In this document: positions 6,888-15,723 of the stretch, one piece after another
How the letters are laid out: each line of letters begins with the position of its first letter
Position numbering within the stretch: the first letter of the stretch is position 1
Assembly (NCBI GenBank): GCA_023474025.1
Contig: JAMCYH010000111.1
Location: 1-53,286 of the forward strand
Source of the DNA: Deltaproteobacteria bacterium
Lineage (GTDB): Bacteria > Desulfobacterota > Desulfomonilia > Desulfomonilales > Desulfomonilaceae
DNA: 53,286 nucleotides
Direction: 5' to 3'
Translations under genes and position numbers: made by a program
The notes under the pieces: model-generated
Told to the model about the DNA's origin: nothing
Seen by the model: the letters and a program-made list of their open reading frames with translations, nothing else
Database searches by the model: none

Positions 6888-8321
6888 TTATAAAAATTTG
6901 TTCTTTCTTTTGCTAGATGGAGGAAGGCCCAGCATCTCTCTATACTTTGCCACCGTTCTTCTGGCGATGGTTATATTTAGCTTAGCCAACTCCTCCACTA
7001 TTTGTTTGTCGCTAACGGGTGATTTGGAATCCTCCGACCTAACGATCCTTAGAATGTGGTTTTTTACGGATTCAGACGCTATTTCCTCGCTTCCGTGTCT
7101 TATCCCTGAGTTGAAAAAGAATTTTAACTCAAAAATACCTCTTGGCGTATGAACGTACTTGTTTGACGTTACCCGGCTAACTGTAGATTCATGCATCTCT
7201 ATATCATCAGCGACATCTTTCAACACAAGTGGTTTCAGATAATCAATTCCTTTGTCAAAAAAGTCCCTTTGAAATTTCAATATGGATTGAGTGGTTTTGT
7301 AAATGGTTCGTTGGCGCTGATGAATACTTTTTATCAACCACATCGCTCCACGCATCTTTTCCTGAAGATAATCCTTTGTAGTAGAAGAAGAAGATCCATT
7401 GTGAAGTTGTTTTTGAAAAAGCGAGCTTATTCTGAGTCTTGGTAATCCATCATCGTTAAGCACTATGGAATAGTCGTTTCCAACCTTGAAAATAAATATA
7501 TCAGGGGCTATATAAACAGTATCTGAGCCGCCGAAAATTTGTCCCGGTTTTGGGTTCAAAGTAGAGATAAAATGAACTGCGTTTTGAGTATCCTCTAATG
7601 ATGCCTTTATCTTACGAGCAAGGGCCTCAATCTTTCCGGCTTGGAGCAATTCAAAGCCTTCTTCTAGAATCCTTATGCCCAATTCATTGGGTTTTTCTGA
7701 AGATCTTGCCTGAATGAGTAAACATTCACGTAAATCTCTTGCAGCTATTCCTGTGGGCTCAAATTCCTGAACCTTCTTCAAAACCGACTCGATTTTTTCT
7801 GGTGGCACATTGGAATTTGAAGCAAGATCCTCTATTGAAACATCCAGGTAACCATCATCATTGAGGTTTCCCACAATATCCAGCGCTATAACGCGTTCCC
7901 CCCCTTCAATCCTACTAAGTCTAAGCTGTTCCAAGAGGTACTTGAAGAGACTATTCTTGTATGAGACGAGGTTTTCAAAACTGGGACGGTCCGAATAATC
8001 CCGGTTAGGCGGTAAATAATCTCCTCCATAGTTTTCCAGATAACTATCCCAGTCGGCGGTTAATGCTTCGGCGGCCGGATTGGTCAGTTCAGTTGTAAGG
8101 TCTTCCAAAGATTTTAGGTCGTCTCTTTCGGGAGATTCCTGATCAGTGAACGGGTCATCGAAACTGGTTGATTCCAGGACAGGATTTTCCTTAAGTTCCT
8201 GCTCTACGGCGTTGACCATTTCAAGATGGTTATACTGAAGGAGTTTTATCGCCTGTTGTAATTGAGGCGTCATAACCAGTTGCTGGATTTGACGCAGTTG
8301 CTGTCTAATTTGAAGGACCAT
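6888..8321 (-). CDS. rpoN: RNA polymerase sigma-54 factor RpoN
   Basis: 477 residues with full sigma-54 architecture. Region I is Gln/Leu rich (residues about 5-40, MTPQLQQAIKLLQ) and binds activator ATPases. Region II is acidic (about 45-80). The core-binding domain follows, then the helix-turn-helix near 370-395 (DVADDIEMHESTVSRVTSNK) and the C-terminal RpoN box, seen here as ARRTVAKYREML (about 456-467), which contacts the -24 element. It lies 15 bp downstream of lptB, the standard lptB-rpoN pairing. It makes sigma-54 regulation likely in this organism. Confidence 0.97.
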   Translation of the reverse strand: MVLQIRQQLRQIQQLVMTPQLQQAIKLLQYNHLEMVNAVEQELKENPVLESTSFDDPFTDQESPERDDLKSLEDLTTELTNPAAEALTADWDSYLENYGGDYLPPNRDYSDRPSFENLVSYKNSLFKYLLEQLRLSRIEGGERVIALDIVGNLNDDGYLDVSIEDLASNSNVPPEKIESVLKKVQEFEPTGIAARDLRECLLIQARSSEKPNELGIRILEEGFELLQAGKIEALARKIKASLEDTQNAVHFISTLNPKPGQIFGGSDTVYIAPDIFIFKVGNDYSIVLNDDGLPRLRISSLFQKQLHNGSSSSTTKDYLQEKMRGAMWLIKSIHQRQRTIYKTTQSILKFQRDFFDKGIDYLKPLVLKDVADDIEMHESTVSRVTSNKYVHTPRGIFELKFFFNSGIRHGSEEIASESVKNHILRIVRSEDSKSPVSDKQIVEELAKLNITIARRTVAKYREMLGLPPSSKRKNKFL

Positions 8322-8336
8322 ATTTTTACGACTGTG

Positions 8337-9065
8337 TTACATGCTGAATTTTTTGCCCAGGTAAACCGTTTTGGCGCGATCACTTCCTGCGATTAACTCA
8401 GGAGGACCTTCTTCAAGGATGCGACCTTTGTCCAAAAGATATACTCTATCACAGACCCCTAAAATTTCTCTAGCATTATGATCGGTTAAGATTATGCCGA
8501 TCCCACTCTGTTTAAGTTTGACAATTATCTTCTGAATTTCCAGGATTACGATTGGATCTAAACCGGCAAATGGCTCATCTAGCAGTACAAAGCTAGGTTG
8601 CGTTACCAATGCCCTGGTGATTTCCAATCTCCTTTTTTGACCACCAGACAGACTTTCTGCAAGTTGGTTTCTTAAACTGGATATATCCAATTCAGCTAAA
8701 AGCTCTTCAAGTCTTGCCGATCTTCTGCTTTTGTTCGTTTCCACAGTTTCGAGAATTGCCATAACGTTCTGTGCCACGGTAAGCTTGCGAAATACCGAAG
8801 TTTCCTGAGGCAAGTAACTTATTCCCAGCCTTGCTCTTAAATATACAGGTAATTCCGAAATATCCTGTTCATCTAGAAAAATAGCTCCTTTGTCAGGCCT
8901 GACCAAACCAGTCATCATGTAAAAAGTAGTAGTTTTCCCCGCTCCATTGGGTCCTAGAATCCCTACTACCTGGCCAGAAGCAATGCGGAGGCTTACATGA
9001 TCAACTACCCGACGGCCTCCGTATTCTTTGATCAGGTCTCGAGCTCTGAGCTCTCTATCGGCCGT
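8337..9065 (-). CDS. lptB: LPS export ABC transporter ATPase LptB, non-canonical start
   Basis: Cytoplasmic ATPase of the LptB2FGC exporter. Walker A (LGPNGAGKTTT), signature LSGGQKRRLEI and Walker B FVLLDEPFAGLDP are all present. The first canonical in-frame start (ATG at 8921) lies after Walker A, so translation must begin upstream. The frame is closed by TAA at 9078-9080. Between there and Walker A there is no ATG, GTG or TTG. The ACG at 9063-9065 is eight bases after AAGGAG and would give a normal 242-residue protein beginning ADRELRARDLIKEYGGRR, matching LptB N termini. So an ACG start, or an ATG misread as ACG, is the best model. It overlaps nothing and follows lptA by 2 bp. Confidence 0.88.
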   Translation of the reverse strand, partial: TADRELRARDLIKEYGGRRVVDHVSLRIASGQVVGILGPNGAGKTTTFYMMTGLVRPDKGAIFLDEQDISELPVYLRARLGISYLPQETSVFRKLTVAQNVMAILETVETNKSRRSARLEELLAELDISSLRNQLAESLSGGQKRRLEITRALVTQPSFVLLDEPFAGLDPIVILEIQKIIVKLKQSGIGIILTDHNAREILGVCDRVYLLDKGRILEEGPPELIAGSDRAKTVYLGKKFSM

Positions 9066-9067
9066 AA

Positions 9068-9649
9068 CTATTTCTCCTTATCCTTCTTGGGCTTTGGTGG
9101 GTTAATTATCGCAGTTATCAAGGATTCATCGCCGCCTAACAATTCAGTACGATTTTCATCAAGATAAATGATAATCGTCTGAGCGGCCAACACGTCAGGA
9201 CCTTGCCAAAGCCTTGGTGGACCTTCAGTCAAAGTGATGGTTCTTTTGATGTTATCAAAAATCGCTTTCCCAGCTACTGCCATTCTTTCGTTCTGGGTTA
9301 TCTTAACATTTCCCAATGCTGTGATTGATTTTATTCCACTGGGGGTTTGCAGTTCTTTTGTCGCAAGGTTCCGGGTAGAACCGGAATGACTGGTAGCCAT
9401 TTTGTCATCATAGATTATGACCAATCTGTCGCAACTTAGGATCAAGTCCCCTTGCTGCACCTTTACGGCGGCTTCAAACGTGACCTCTTTACCCCCGGGA
9501 ATGTTTTTTGCCGAAAATCTTTTGGAAGTAATATTGATTGGTTGATCAGAAGAGAGGGTAGCAGATGGACGATTATTCTCGCAGAAACTGCAGATGGGAG
9601 ACAATAAAACAACCGTAACTAGTAGCGCTATCAGAAAGACCCGAAGCAT
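9068..9649 (-). CDS. lptA: LPS transport periplasmic protein LptA
   Basis: 193 residues with an N-terminal signal peptide (about 1-23, hydrophobic FLIALLVTVVLL) and an OstA/LptA-type beta-jellyroll region (about 37-175) in the repeated form DRLVIIYDD, IKSITALGNVKITQ, AGKAIFDNIKRTITLTEGP. LptA forms the periplasmic bridge that passes lipopolysaccharide from LptC to LptD. It is 15 bp downstream of lptC and 2 bp upstream of lptB, so the three are probably cotranscribed. The C-terminal tail is Lys/Asp rich. Confidence 0.93.
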   Translation of the reverse strand: MLRVFLIALLVTVVLLSPICSFCENNRPSATLSSDQPINITSKRFSAKNIPGGKEVTFEAAVKVQQGDLILSCDRLVIIYDDKMATSHSGSTRNLATKELQTPSGIKSITALGNVKITQNERMAVAGKAIFDNIKRTITLTEGPPRLWQGPDVLAAQTIIIYLDENRTELLGGDESLITAIINPPKPKKDKEK

Positions 9650-9664
9650 AATTAAACCTTTATC

Positions 9665-10276
9665 TTACATCGGGAGCTTTCTGCCCGGACCAACCCATTT
9701 AACATTGAATAAGCTTGCCCTGACTTCATGCTCGATATGTATTTCTTCTTTTTCGACTGATAGCTTTAAACCTTTTCCCGTTAGTTTAAGGTTACCTCCA
9801 TTGAGAGACACCGGAGAAGAAGTAGCGGCATTTAAAGAACCTTCAGAATAATCCACATCACTGGAAGCAAATTCAAAATCTTTGTACCTAATTTTTACAG
9901 ATCCCTTGGCGGATACAAAGCCTCGCTTTTTATCAAGGTTCCCGGATTCAGCCACCAGGTAAATTGCTCCGCCCAAACCTCCATAATATACCACTTTCGG
10001 GAGCTTTAATTTGACCTTATCCATGTTATCCGATATTTGCGCGCTTGTGGCCTGAAGGTCCCAGCGAGGAAATCCCGAAGACGAAAATGTAAAATTACTA
10101 ATTCTGCTGCCATTACTGGAAACTTCAGAAGCGCCAAAATCATCGGTTTTTTTAAGAATCAGACGGGAAGCCGCCAAACCTGAAACAAGCATCAATATAG
10201 CCGCCAAAACCATGATTTGAGAAGCCCGTTTTAAGTTCCTTAATCGGTAATACCTTTCAATATGTTTGTGATCCAT
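9665..10276 (-). CDS. lptC: LPS export protein LptC
   Basis: About 203 residues from ATG at 10276; an ATG at 10294 would add six residues. There is one membrane anchor near the N terminus (about residues 20-40, IMVLAAILMLVSGLAA) followed by a periplasmic LptC jellyroll. The pattern there is WDLQATSAQISDNMDKVKL, VSAKGSVKIRYKDFEFAS and LTGKGLKLSVEKEEIHIE. LptC links the LptBFG transporter to LptA. Gene order kdsC-lptC-lptA-lptB is the standard one and supports the call, since LptC sequences are poorly conserved. Confidence 0.88.
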   Translation of the reverse strand: MDHKHIERYYRLRNLKRASQIMVLAAILMLVSGLAASRLILKKTDDFGASEVSSNGSRISNFTFSSSGFPRWDLQATSAQISDNMDKVKLKLPKVVYYGGLGGAIYLVAESGNLDKKRGFVSAKGSVKIRYKDFEFASSDVDYSEGSLNAATSSPVSLNGGNLKLTGKGLKLSVEKEEIHIEHEVRASLFNVKWVGPGRKLPM

Positions 10277-10302
10277 GCGGCAAACCTGAACCAACGTATT
10301 GT

Positions 10303-10361
10303 ATTTTAATGAAAGCAGTTAAAAGGTTTTGTCAATTTTAACAAATTCTAATTGCATTATA
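10303..10361 (-). promoter_or_regulatory. possible promoter region for lptC-lptA-lptB-rpoN
   Basis: In the 100-bp gap behind kdsA-kdsC the minus strand holds a perfect TATAAT (10356-10361 on the complement) and, further down, TTGACA (complement of 10330-10335) with AT-rich DNA after it. Neither has an ideal partner at 16-18 bp, so the exact promoter is uncertain. The AT-richness contrasts with the flanking genes. Confidence 0.3.
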
Positions 10362-10393
10362 TCAAATAATTGTCGATTCAACTAGGCATACAT

Positions 10394-11803
10394 TTATTGA
10401 TAATATCGCTCTGTTACCAAGCGCCATTTATTCTGGGCTTTTAAAATTAACTCAATTAATTCGCGAGCTGCTCCTCGACCACCAGCATGCGTGGTGACAT
10501 AATGGACTTCTCTTCTAACTTCCAGAGGGGCCTCAGGAGTTGTAACAGCAAGTCCGGCGAGCTTGAGCATCGGTATATCCACCACGTCATCGCCGATCAC
10601 CGCGATTTCATGGTTTTTTATATTTAAGTCTTTAGAGAGCTTCTCCATTACTGGCTTTTTATCCCAAATGCCCTGGAATACTCTCTCGATACCCAGGTCG
10701 GTAGCCCTTCTTGACACTACATCCGAGTTTCTTCCTGTTATAAGGGCAATTTCAAGTCCGCCCCTTAGGGCGAGTTTGATGCCATGGCCATCTCTAACAT
10801 CAAAACACTTTATTTCCAAATTGTTTCCAGCGAAAATAATGCTTCCATCAGTCAACACGCCATCCACATCAAAAATTACTGCTTTTATCAATTTTAACCG
10901 ATCAACCAAATTGCAGGAATCAGATATCGAGAAATTTCGTTTTCCAAAGCCAATTGAGTCCGATATGTCACGAGGAACAAGTTTATGAATTTCTATCAAA
11001 TTCAACACTAGGGATTCCAGGTCTTTTAAATGCAATGAATTTGGTCCATCACACAAGGCTCGGTCAGGATCCGGATGAGTCTCGATAAATATCCCGTCGG
11101 CGCCTGCCGCCACGGCGGCGCGCGCAAGTGGGGCCACAAGAGACCGATCTCCGCCGGATTTTCCAGATTCCGCGCCAGGGAATTGCGCCGAGTGAGTAGC
11201 GTCAAAAACGACTGGGAAACCAAACGGTTTCATCCTGACTATGGATCGCATGTCGGCAATCAGGTCCCGATATCCAAAACTAGCTCCGCGCTCAGTGAGA
11301 AGAATCTTTGAATTGCCGGTTGCTAAAATTTTTTTTATCCCATATTCCATATCTTGCGGGGCCTGAAACTGGCCCTTTTTTATGTTAATGGTTTTGCCGG
11401 AGTTTCCAGCCGCTATCAGCAAGTCAGTCTGTCTACTCAAAAAAGCCGGTATTTGGATCACATCCAGAATCGAGGCAACCTTTTGGGCCTGGTCAGGAGA
11501 ATGTATATCAGAGACTACTGGTAGACCGGTAGTTGCTCTGACGCATGACAAAATTTCCAGCCCTTCATCGATGCCAGGTCCTCGGAACGAATCCGCCGAA
11601 GTGCGATTCGCTTTATCGAATGAAGACTTGAAAAACATGGGAATTTTGTAGGCATTGCTAATACGGGCGATTTCCGTCGCAACCTCTAGAGTGAGTTCTT
11701 TAGTTTCAATTACGCAAGGGCCGACAATAAAAAAAAGACAATTCCTATCTAAAATATTGAACTGGCCAACCGGCATTTCATTCGAATCACAACTGTAAAC
11801 CAT
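10394..11803 (-). CDS. kdsA-kdsC: fused KDO-8-phosphate synthase / KDO-8-phosphate phosphatase
   Basis: A single 469-residue frame joins two consecutive enzymes of KDO synthesis. Residues about 10-275 are KdsA: GPCVIE (28-33), FFKSSFDKANRTS (57-69), IQIPAFLSRQTDLL, KKGQFQAP and DATHS. Cys30 is at the position of the metal ligand of the metal-dependent KdsA class. Residues about 305-469 are KdsC, a HAD phosphatase with FDVDGVLTDG (311-320), ITGR and IGDDVVDIPML. A linker of about 30 residues lies between. KdsA condenses arabinose-5-phosphate with PEP; KdsC removes the phosphate. The genes are usually separate. There is no stop or frameshift at the joint and both active sites look complete. It sits between pyrG and lptC. 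Confidence 0.95.
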   Translation of the reverse strand: MVYSCDSNEMPVGQFNILDRNCLFFIVGPCVIETKELTLEVATEIARISNAYKIPMFFKSSFDKANRTSADSFRGPGIDEGLEILSCVRATTGLPVVSDIHSPDQAQKVASILDVIQIPAFLSRQTDLLIAAGNSGKTINIKKGQFQAPQDMEYGIKKILATGNSKILLTERGASFGYRDLIADMRSIVRMKPFGFPVVFDATHSAQFPGAESGKSGGDRSLVAPLARAAVAAGADGIFIETHPDPDRALCDGPNSLHLKDLESLVLNLIEIHKLVPRDISDSIGFGKRNFSISDSCNLVDRLKLIKAVIFDVDGVLTDGSIIFAGNNLEIKCFDVRDGHGIKLALRGGLEIALITGRNSDVVSRRATDLGIERVFQGIWDKKPVMEKLSKDLNIKNHEIAVIGDDVVDIPMLKLAGLAVTTPEAPLEVRREVHYVTTHAGGRGAARELIELILKAQNKWRLVTERYYQ

Positions 11804-11903
11804 TATTGAAAAACTCCATAAAACCTGGAAGTTCGAACATCCTATAAAATTCTGAAGCTAAATGCTTAGAATCTGGCCAAATAAAGCCTACGTCGATTTG
11901 AAA

Positions 11904-13571
11904 TCAGACCCCTGTTTGAAACGAGGACTTATCAGCATCACTTTTGAAGTCACTATTTTGTTTCTTCTGAAGTTTAAAATGAAGACACGCCTCTATATAT
12001 GAAGCGAAAAGCGGATGGGACTCCATTGGTTTAGATTTGAATTCCGGATGAAACTGGCACCCGATAAACCACGGATGATCTTCATATTCGACCATCTCTA
12101 CCAGCTTTCCATCTGGAGAAAGCCCGCCAGCTCTAAGGCCTTTTTCTTCCAGAATGGTTTTAAATTCAGGATTAAATTCATAACGATGTCGATGGCGTTC
12201 CTCGATTTGACTAGTCCCATAGATCTTATGACATGCGGATCCCTCGGGGATGACGCATTCATAAGCTCCCAACCTCATTGTTCCGCCCTTGTCGGTTACT
12301 GATCTCTGTTCATCCATTAGGTGGATTATAGGATAAGCCGTGTCGGGATCAAATTCGGTAGAATTGGCGCCGGCAAGACTGCAAACATTTCTGGCGAACT
12401 CCACTACGGCTATTTGCATACCTAAACATATTCCAAAAAAAGGGATCCTATTTTCCCTCGCATACCTGACTGCCTGAATTTTTCCTTCAACTCCTCTTGA
12501 GCCAAAACCTCCTGGCACCAATATGCCATCCACATCCAAAAATTCGGAATCCATCGTCTTTGCTGAAAGGAGTTCAGAGTCAATAAATTTGAGATTCACT
12601 CTGACTCTGTTTTTGACTCCACCTGCAAATAAAGCTTCGTTAAGACTTTTATAAGATTCGTGAAGATTAACGTACTTGCCTACTATTCCGATGTTTATGG
12701 AATTGTTTAATGAGTTCACCGCATCGATAAAGGAGCGCCATCCATCTAATCGCGGCGCACGGGTCCAGATGTTAAGATGCTCGACGATTTTTTGATCCAG
12801 TCCTTCCTCGTGGAATTTAAGAGGCAGTTCATAGATACAACTTACATCTTCCGCAGCGATAACCTCTTCAGGCCTAACATTGCAAAAGAGAGCCACTTTT
12901 TCTTTAATGTCCCGAGTTATCCGTTTTTCAGTCCTGCAAATCAATATGTCAGGCTGAATTCCCACTTCCCTTAATGCCTTAACACTGTGCTGGGTAGGTT
13001 TGGTTTTAACCTCTCCCGAAGCCTTTATAAAAGGGAGTAGCGTTAGATGTATGTACAAAACATTCTGAGGCCCCAAGTCCGCTCTTAACTGCCGTATGGC
13101 TTCCAAAAACGGAAGACTTTCAATATCGCCAACTGTGCCGCCGACCTCGACGATGGCCACGTCAACACCATTGCCCAAGCTTCGAATTTTTGTCTTAATT
13201 TCGTCAGTGATATGGGGGATTACCTGCACTGTCTCTCCAAGGTATTCGCCTTTTCTCTCTTTCTGAATGACGGCATCGTATATCTGACCAGTTGTAAAAT
13301 TGTTCTTTTGACGCAGAACAGCATGAGTAAAACGTTCATAATGTCCCAGGTCAAGGTCTGTTTCGGCTCCGTCATCAGTTACAAAGACTTCTCCATGCTG
13401 AAAAGGGTTCATAGTGCCTGGGTCTACATTTATATATGGGTCCATCTTCAAGAGTGTTACCGTAAGACCACGGCACTCCATCAACGCCCCTATACAGGCA
13501 GCGGACAGGCCTTTTCCCAACGAAGATAAGACACCACCCGTAACGAATATAAATTTGGTGCTCTTATACAT
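11904..13571 (-). CDS. pyrG: CTP synthase
   Basis: 555 residues, the normal length. N-terminal synthetase domain begins [20 protein letters not shown] (ATP-binding P-loop) and includes [13 protein letters not shown] and the allosteric region around GGTVGDIES. The C-terminal class I glutamine amidotransferase domain has the nucleophile in FFGICLGMQ and the His/Glu pair in GCQFHPEF. It aminates UTP to CTP using glutamine. Gene order pyrG-kdsA-kdsC-lpt is common in deltaproteobacteria because CTP is the donor for CMP-KDO. Upstream is purC, 101 bp away, same strand. Confidence 0.98.
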   Translation of the reverse strand: MYKSTKFIFVTGGVLSSLGKGLSAACIGALMECRGLTVTLLKMDPYINVDPGTMNPFQHGEVFVTDDGAETDLDLGHYERFTHAVLRQKNNFTTGQIYDAVIQKERKGEYLGETVQVIPHITDEIKTKIRSLGNGVDVAIVEVGGTVGDIESLPFLEAIRQLRADLGPQNVLYIHLTLLPFIKASGEVKTKPTQHSVKALREVGIQPDILICRTEKRITRDIKEKVALFCNVRPEEVIAAEDVSCIYELPLKFHEEGLDQKIVEHLNIWTRAPRLDGWRSFIDAVNSLNNSINIGIVGKYVNLHESYKSLNEALFAGGVKNRVRVNLKFIDSELLSAKTMDSEFLDVDGILVPGGFGSRGVEGKIQAVRYARENRIPFFGICLGMQIAVVEFARNVCSLAGANSTEFDPDTAYPIIHLMDEQRSVTDKGGTMRLGAYECVIPEGSACHKIYGTSQIEERHRHRYEFNPEFKTILEEKGLRAGGLSPDGKLVEMVEYEDHPWFIGCQFHPEFKSKPMESHPLFASYIEACLHFKLQKKQNSDFKSDADKSSFQTGV

Positions 13572-13672
13572 ATTTCCTCCAAAAGCGGGGGATGAAAGCC
13601 ATCAATAAATTGAACCGAATTTCCATCTCCGAAAAATACCGAAGCTAGTATAACCGGGAAATCTTTTATGAT

Positions 13673-14572
13673 CTAGCGCCTTAACTCATTTCCCGTCAAG
13701 ATGTTGTAGATACTTAAATATTTCTCCGAAGTATTTTGAATAACTTCGGCCGGAAGTACCGGCGCAGGTGGCTTTTTGTCCCAATTCAGTTCTTCCAGAT
13801 AATCCCGGACATATTGTTTATCCAACGAAGGTGGTGAAACTCCGACTCTATATTGGTCCATAGGCCAAAAACGGGAAGAATCCGGTGTCAAAATCTCATC
13901 CACAATGGCTAGAGCGCCATCAATCACGCCAAACTCAAACTTGGTGTCTGCTATTATAATCCCGCGCTTTTCAGCCCAGGCTGAGCCAAATCTGTAGATC
14001 TCGAGGGTTTTGTCCCGTAACCATTTTGCTGTATCCGACCCCAACAAATTTACAACCTTATCGAAAGATATATTCTGGTCATGTTGACCAATCTCTGCCT
14101 TTGTCGACGGAGTGAACACCGGATCTGGCAATCTCTCGGCCTGCTTCAGCCCTTTTGGCAGGCGAATCCCGCTAATCGACCCATTGGCCATATACTCCGT
14201 CCATCCACTACCGATTATATAGCCTCTCGCTATACATTCCACTGGAAATACAGAAGCCTTTTTTACAAGCATGCTTCTTCCTTTCAAGTGCGTGGAATAT
14301 TTTTTTAATTCCTCAGGGTAGTTCTCTACCCTATCAGTTATAAGGTGATTGGGCGCGATGTGACTTGTTTTTTTCATCCAGAATACACTTAATTGGTTAA
14401 GCACTTCCCCCTTGTGAGGGATTGGGTCAGGTAAAACAACGTCAAAAGCCGACAATCTATCCGTCGAAACAATTAACAACTTTTCCTGTGTTTTGTAGAT
14501 GTCCCTAACCTTGCCACGGGCGACTAAGGACAGGTCCTCAAAATTAGTTTCCATCAAAATGTCTGATTCCAT
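13673..14572 (-). CDS. purC: SAICAR synthetase
   Basis: Phosphoribosylaminoimidazole-succinocarboxamide synthase of purine synthesis. The frame is open up to 14695, but the ATG at 14572 with GAGAGG upstream gives the expected N terminus (299 residues). Motifs: VARGKVRDIY, VSTDRLSAFDVVLPDPIP, VECIARGYIIGSGW, IIADTKFEFG and DEILTPDSSRFW. This is the longer, about 300-residue yeast/proteobacterial type. It is the first gene of the minus-strand block and is divergent from the Cys-rich ORF at 14661. Confidence 0.97.
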   Translation of the reverse strand: MESDILMETNFEDLSLVARGKVRDIYKTQEKLLIVSTDRLSAFDVVLPDPIPHKGEVLNQLSVFWMKKTSHIAPNHLITDRVENYPEELKKYSTHLKGRSMLVKKASVFPVECIARGYIIGSGWTEYMANGSISGIRLPKGLKQAERLPDPVFTPSTKAEIGQHDQNISFDKVVNLLGSDTAKWLRDKTLEIYRFGSAWAEKRGIIIADTKFEFGVIDGALAIVDEILTPDSSRFWPMDQYRVGVSPPSLDKQYVRDYLEELNWDKKPPAPVLPAEVIQNTSEKYLSIYNILTGNELRR

Positions 14573-14599
14573 AGGTCTTTTCCTCTCTTGCGCCAGGCT

Positions 14600-14614
14600 T
14601 TTGATATAATCAAA
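14600..14614. promoter_or_regulatory. palindrome TTTGAT-N3-ATCAAA in divergent purC region
   Basis: A perfect 6-bp-arm dyad lies 28 bp before the purC start and 47 bp before the divergent Cys-rich ORF. On the plus strand it is followed at once by TTGACT (14615-14620), with TAAATT 16 bp on. The position suits an operator controlling one or both genes. No known regulator family can be named from it. Confidence 0.35.
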
Positions 14615-14660
14615 TTGACTTGACTGAAAGCGGTTGTAAATTATCACCGGAGGTCGACTC

Positions 14661-14861
14661 ATGCAATCAAGTTTAGATAGAAAGGAAACTTTCAAAAAGG
14701 GGTCATGTAACGACTGTAAAATGTGTCAAAACTGTTCGGAATCCCGTTGCAGGCTTTGTCGTAACATGAAATGCGAAACCAGAAACAGCAAATTCTCTTT
14801 TGGCGAACAAATAAGGCTGTACAATCAATTGAATCCCTCGATAAGTGGTGGCTCCGAATAG
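14661..14861 (+). CDS. Cys-rich micro-protein (66 aa)
   Basis: Unrecognised small protein. Seven cysteines fall in 23 residues: C16, C19, C22, C25, C30, C33 and C38, i.e. repeated CX2C steps, a pattern expected for zinc or Fe-S binding. The remaining residues are basic and polar with no signal peptide. The start has a strong GGAGG (14649-14653) seven bases upstream, which supports real translation. It is divergent from purC and 46 bp before the YqeC-like gene. A much smaller ORF with similar Cys spacing occurs at 29503. Confidence 0.6.
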   Translation: MQSSLDRKETFKKGSCNDCKMCQNCSESRCRLCRNMKCETRNSKFSFGEQIRLYNQLNPSISGGSE

Positions 14862-14907
14862 AAAAACATGTTAAGAGCCAAGTAATTCCCACCGCAGTTT
14901 TGAAGCA

Positions 14908-15723
14908 GTGACAAACATGGATATAACATCCAGGGCTTTTCCGGATCTGGTTGAAGCGTTAGAAATTGATCCAAGCTGTCGGAGTATAGCCATTGTCGGC
15001 GCTGGTGGAAAAACAACCTTGATGTATGCCCTCGCCAAAAACCTTATCAATAAAGGCAAAACAGTAATTTCGACTACGTCAACCAAAATTTTTCCACCCG
15101 AGAAAAATCAATCAGGTGGTCTAATTTTGATCGAGGACATCTTTTCCGGAATTAATGACATAATTAGCCAGGTGCAAGCCCTTAGGCATTTGTCAGTGGG
15201 TATGAAATTCGATCCAATCAGCGGTAAGCTGTTGGGGGTTTCCTCGGACCAGATTTTTCTCATGCTTTCTTGGGCTGACCATGTAATTATTGAAGCTGAT
15301 GGCGCTGCCGGACGACCGGTCAAATCTCCTATTGCAACGGAACCAGTGATTCCCGATTTTGTCGACCTGGTTATCCCAGTCATCGGTTTGGATTCAGTCC
15401 TGTCAGTAGCGAATAGTCTGAACGTATTTCGTCTGAACGAATTTCTTCGGATTACAGGATTGACTCAAAACCAAATAATAGGCGTTCCTGAAATAGTAAC
15501 ATTGTTTAACGCGCCTGATGGGGCGCTGCGAAATATCCCAGCTCAAGCTAGTATATCAATTTTCCTGAATAAATTCGATAGGCTAAATAATGTTGAGATG
15601 TTGACCGAGTTAGCTCTGAAGATACTGGCTACCGTTAAGGACCACCGACTCAAAAGTATAGTAAGTGGAACCTTAAAACCATTTGCATGCGAGTTCCTGA
15701 GGTTTCATCGTCATTTGTGCTAA
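14908..15723 (+). CDS. yqeC: YqeC-like selenium-dependent hydroxylase accessory protein
   Basis: 271 residues. An N-terminal P-loop, IAIVGAGGKTTLMYALA (about residues 27-43), is followed by the family element HVIIEADGAAGRPVKSP. These define the YqeC group, annotated as an accessory factor for selenium-dependent molybdenum hydroxylases. Start is GTG at 14908 or ATG at 14917; both lack a strong ribosome binding site. No molybdenum hydroxylase, selD, yqeB or mocA-like gene is in the window, so its partner must be elsewhere. Its stop overlaps the end of the convergent membrane-protein gene by 4 bp. Confidence 0.8.
   Translation: MTNMDITSRAFPDLVEALEIDPSCRSIAIVGAGGKTTLMYALAKNLINKGKTVISTTSTKIFPPEKNQSGGLILIEDIFSGINDIISQVQALRHLSVGMKFDPISGKLLGVSSDQIFLMLSWADHVIIEADGAAGRPVKSPIATEPVIPDFVDLVIPVIGLDSVLSVANSLNVFRLNEFLRITGLTQNQIIGVPEIVTLFNAPDGALRNIPAQASISIFLNKFDRLNNVEMLTELALKILATVKDHRLKSIVSGTLKPFACEFLRFHRHLC

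Noticed and set aside
11026-11311. Overlapping ORFs on both strands inside kdsA
   Set aside because: They are shadows of the conserved KdsA frame.
13212-13608. Plus-strand ORFs of about 100 residues opposite the pyrG start
   Set aside because: Antisense shadows; pyrG motifs cover the same bases completely.
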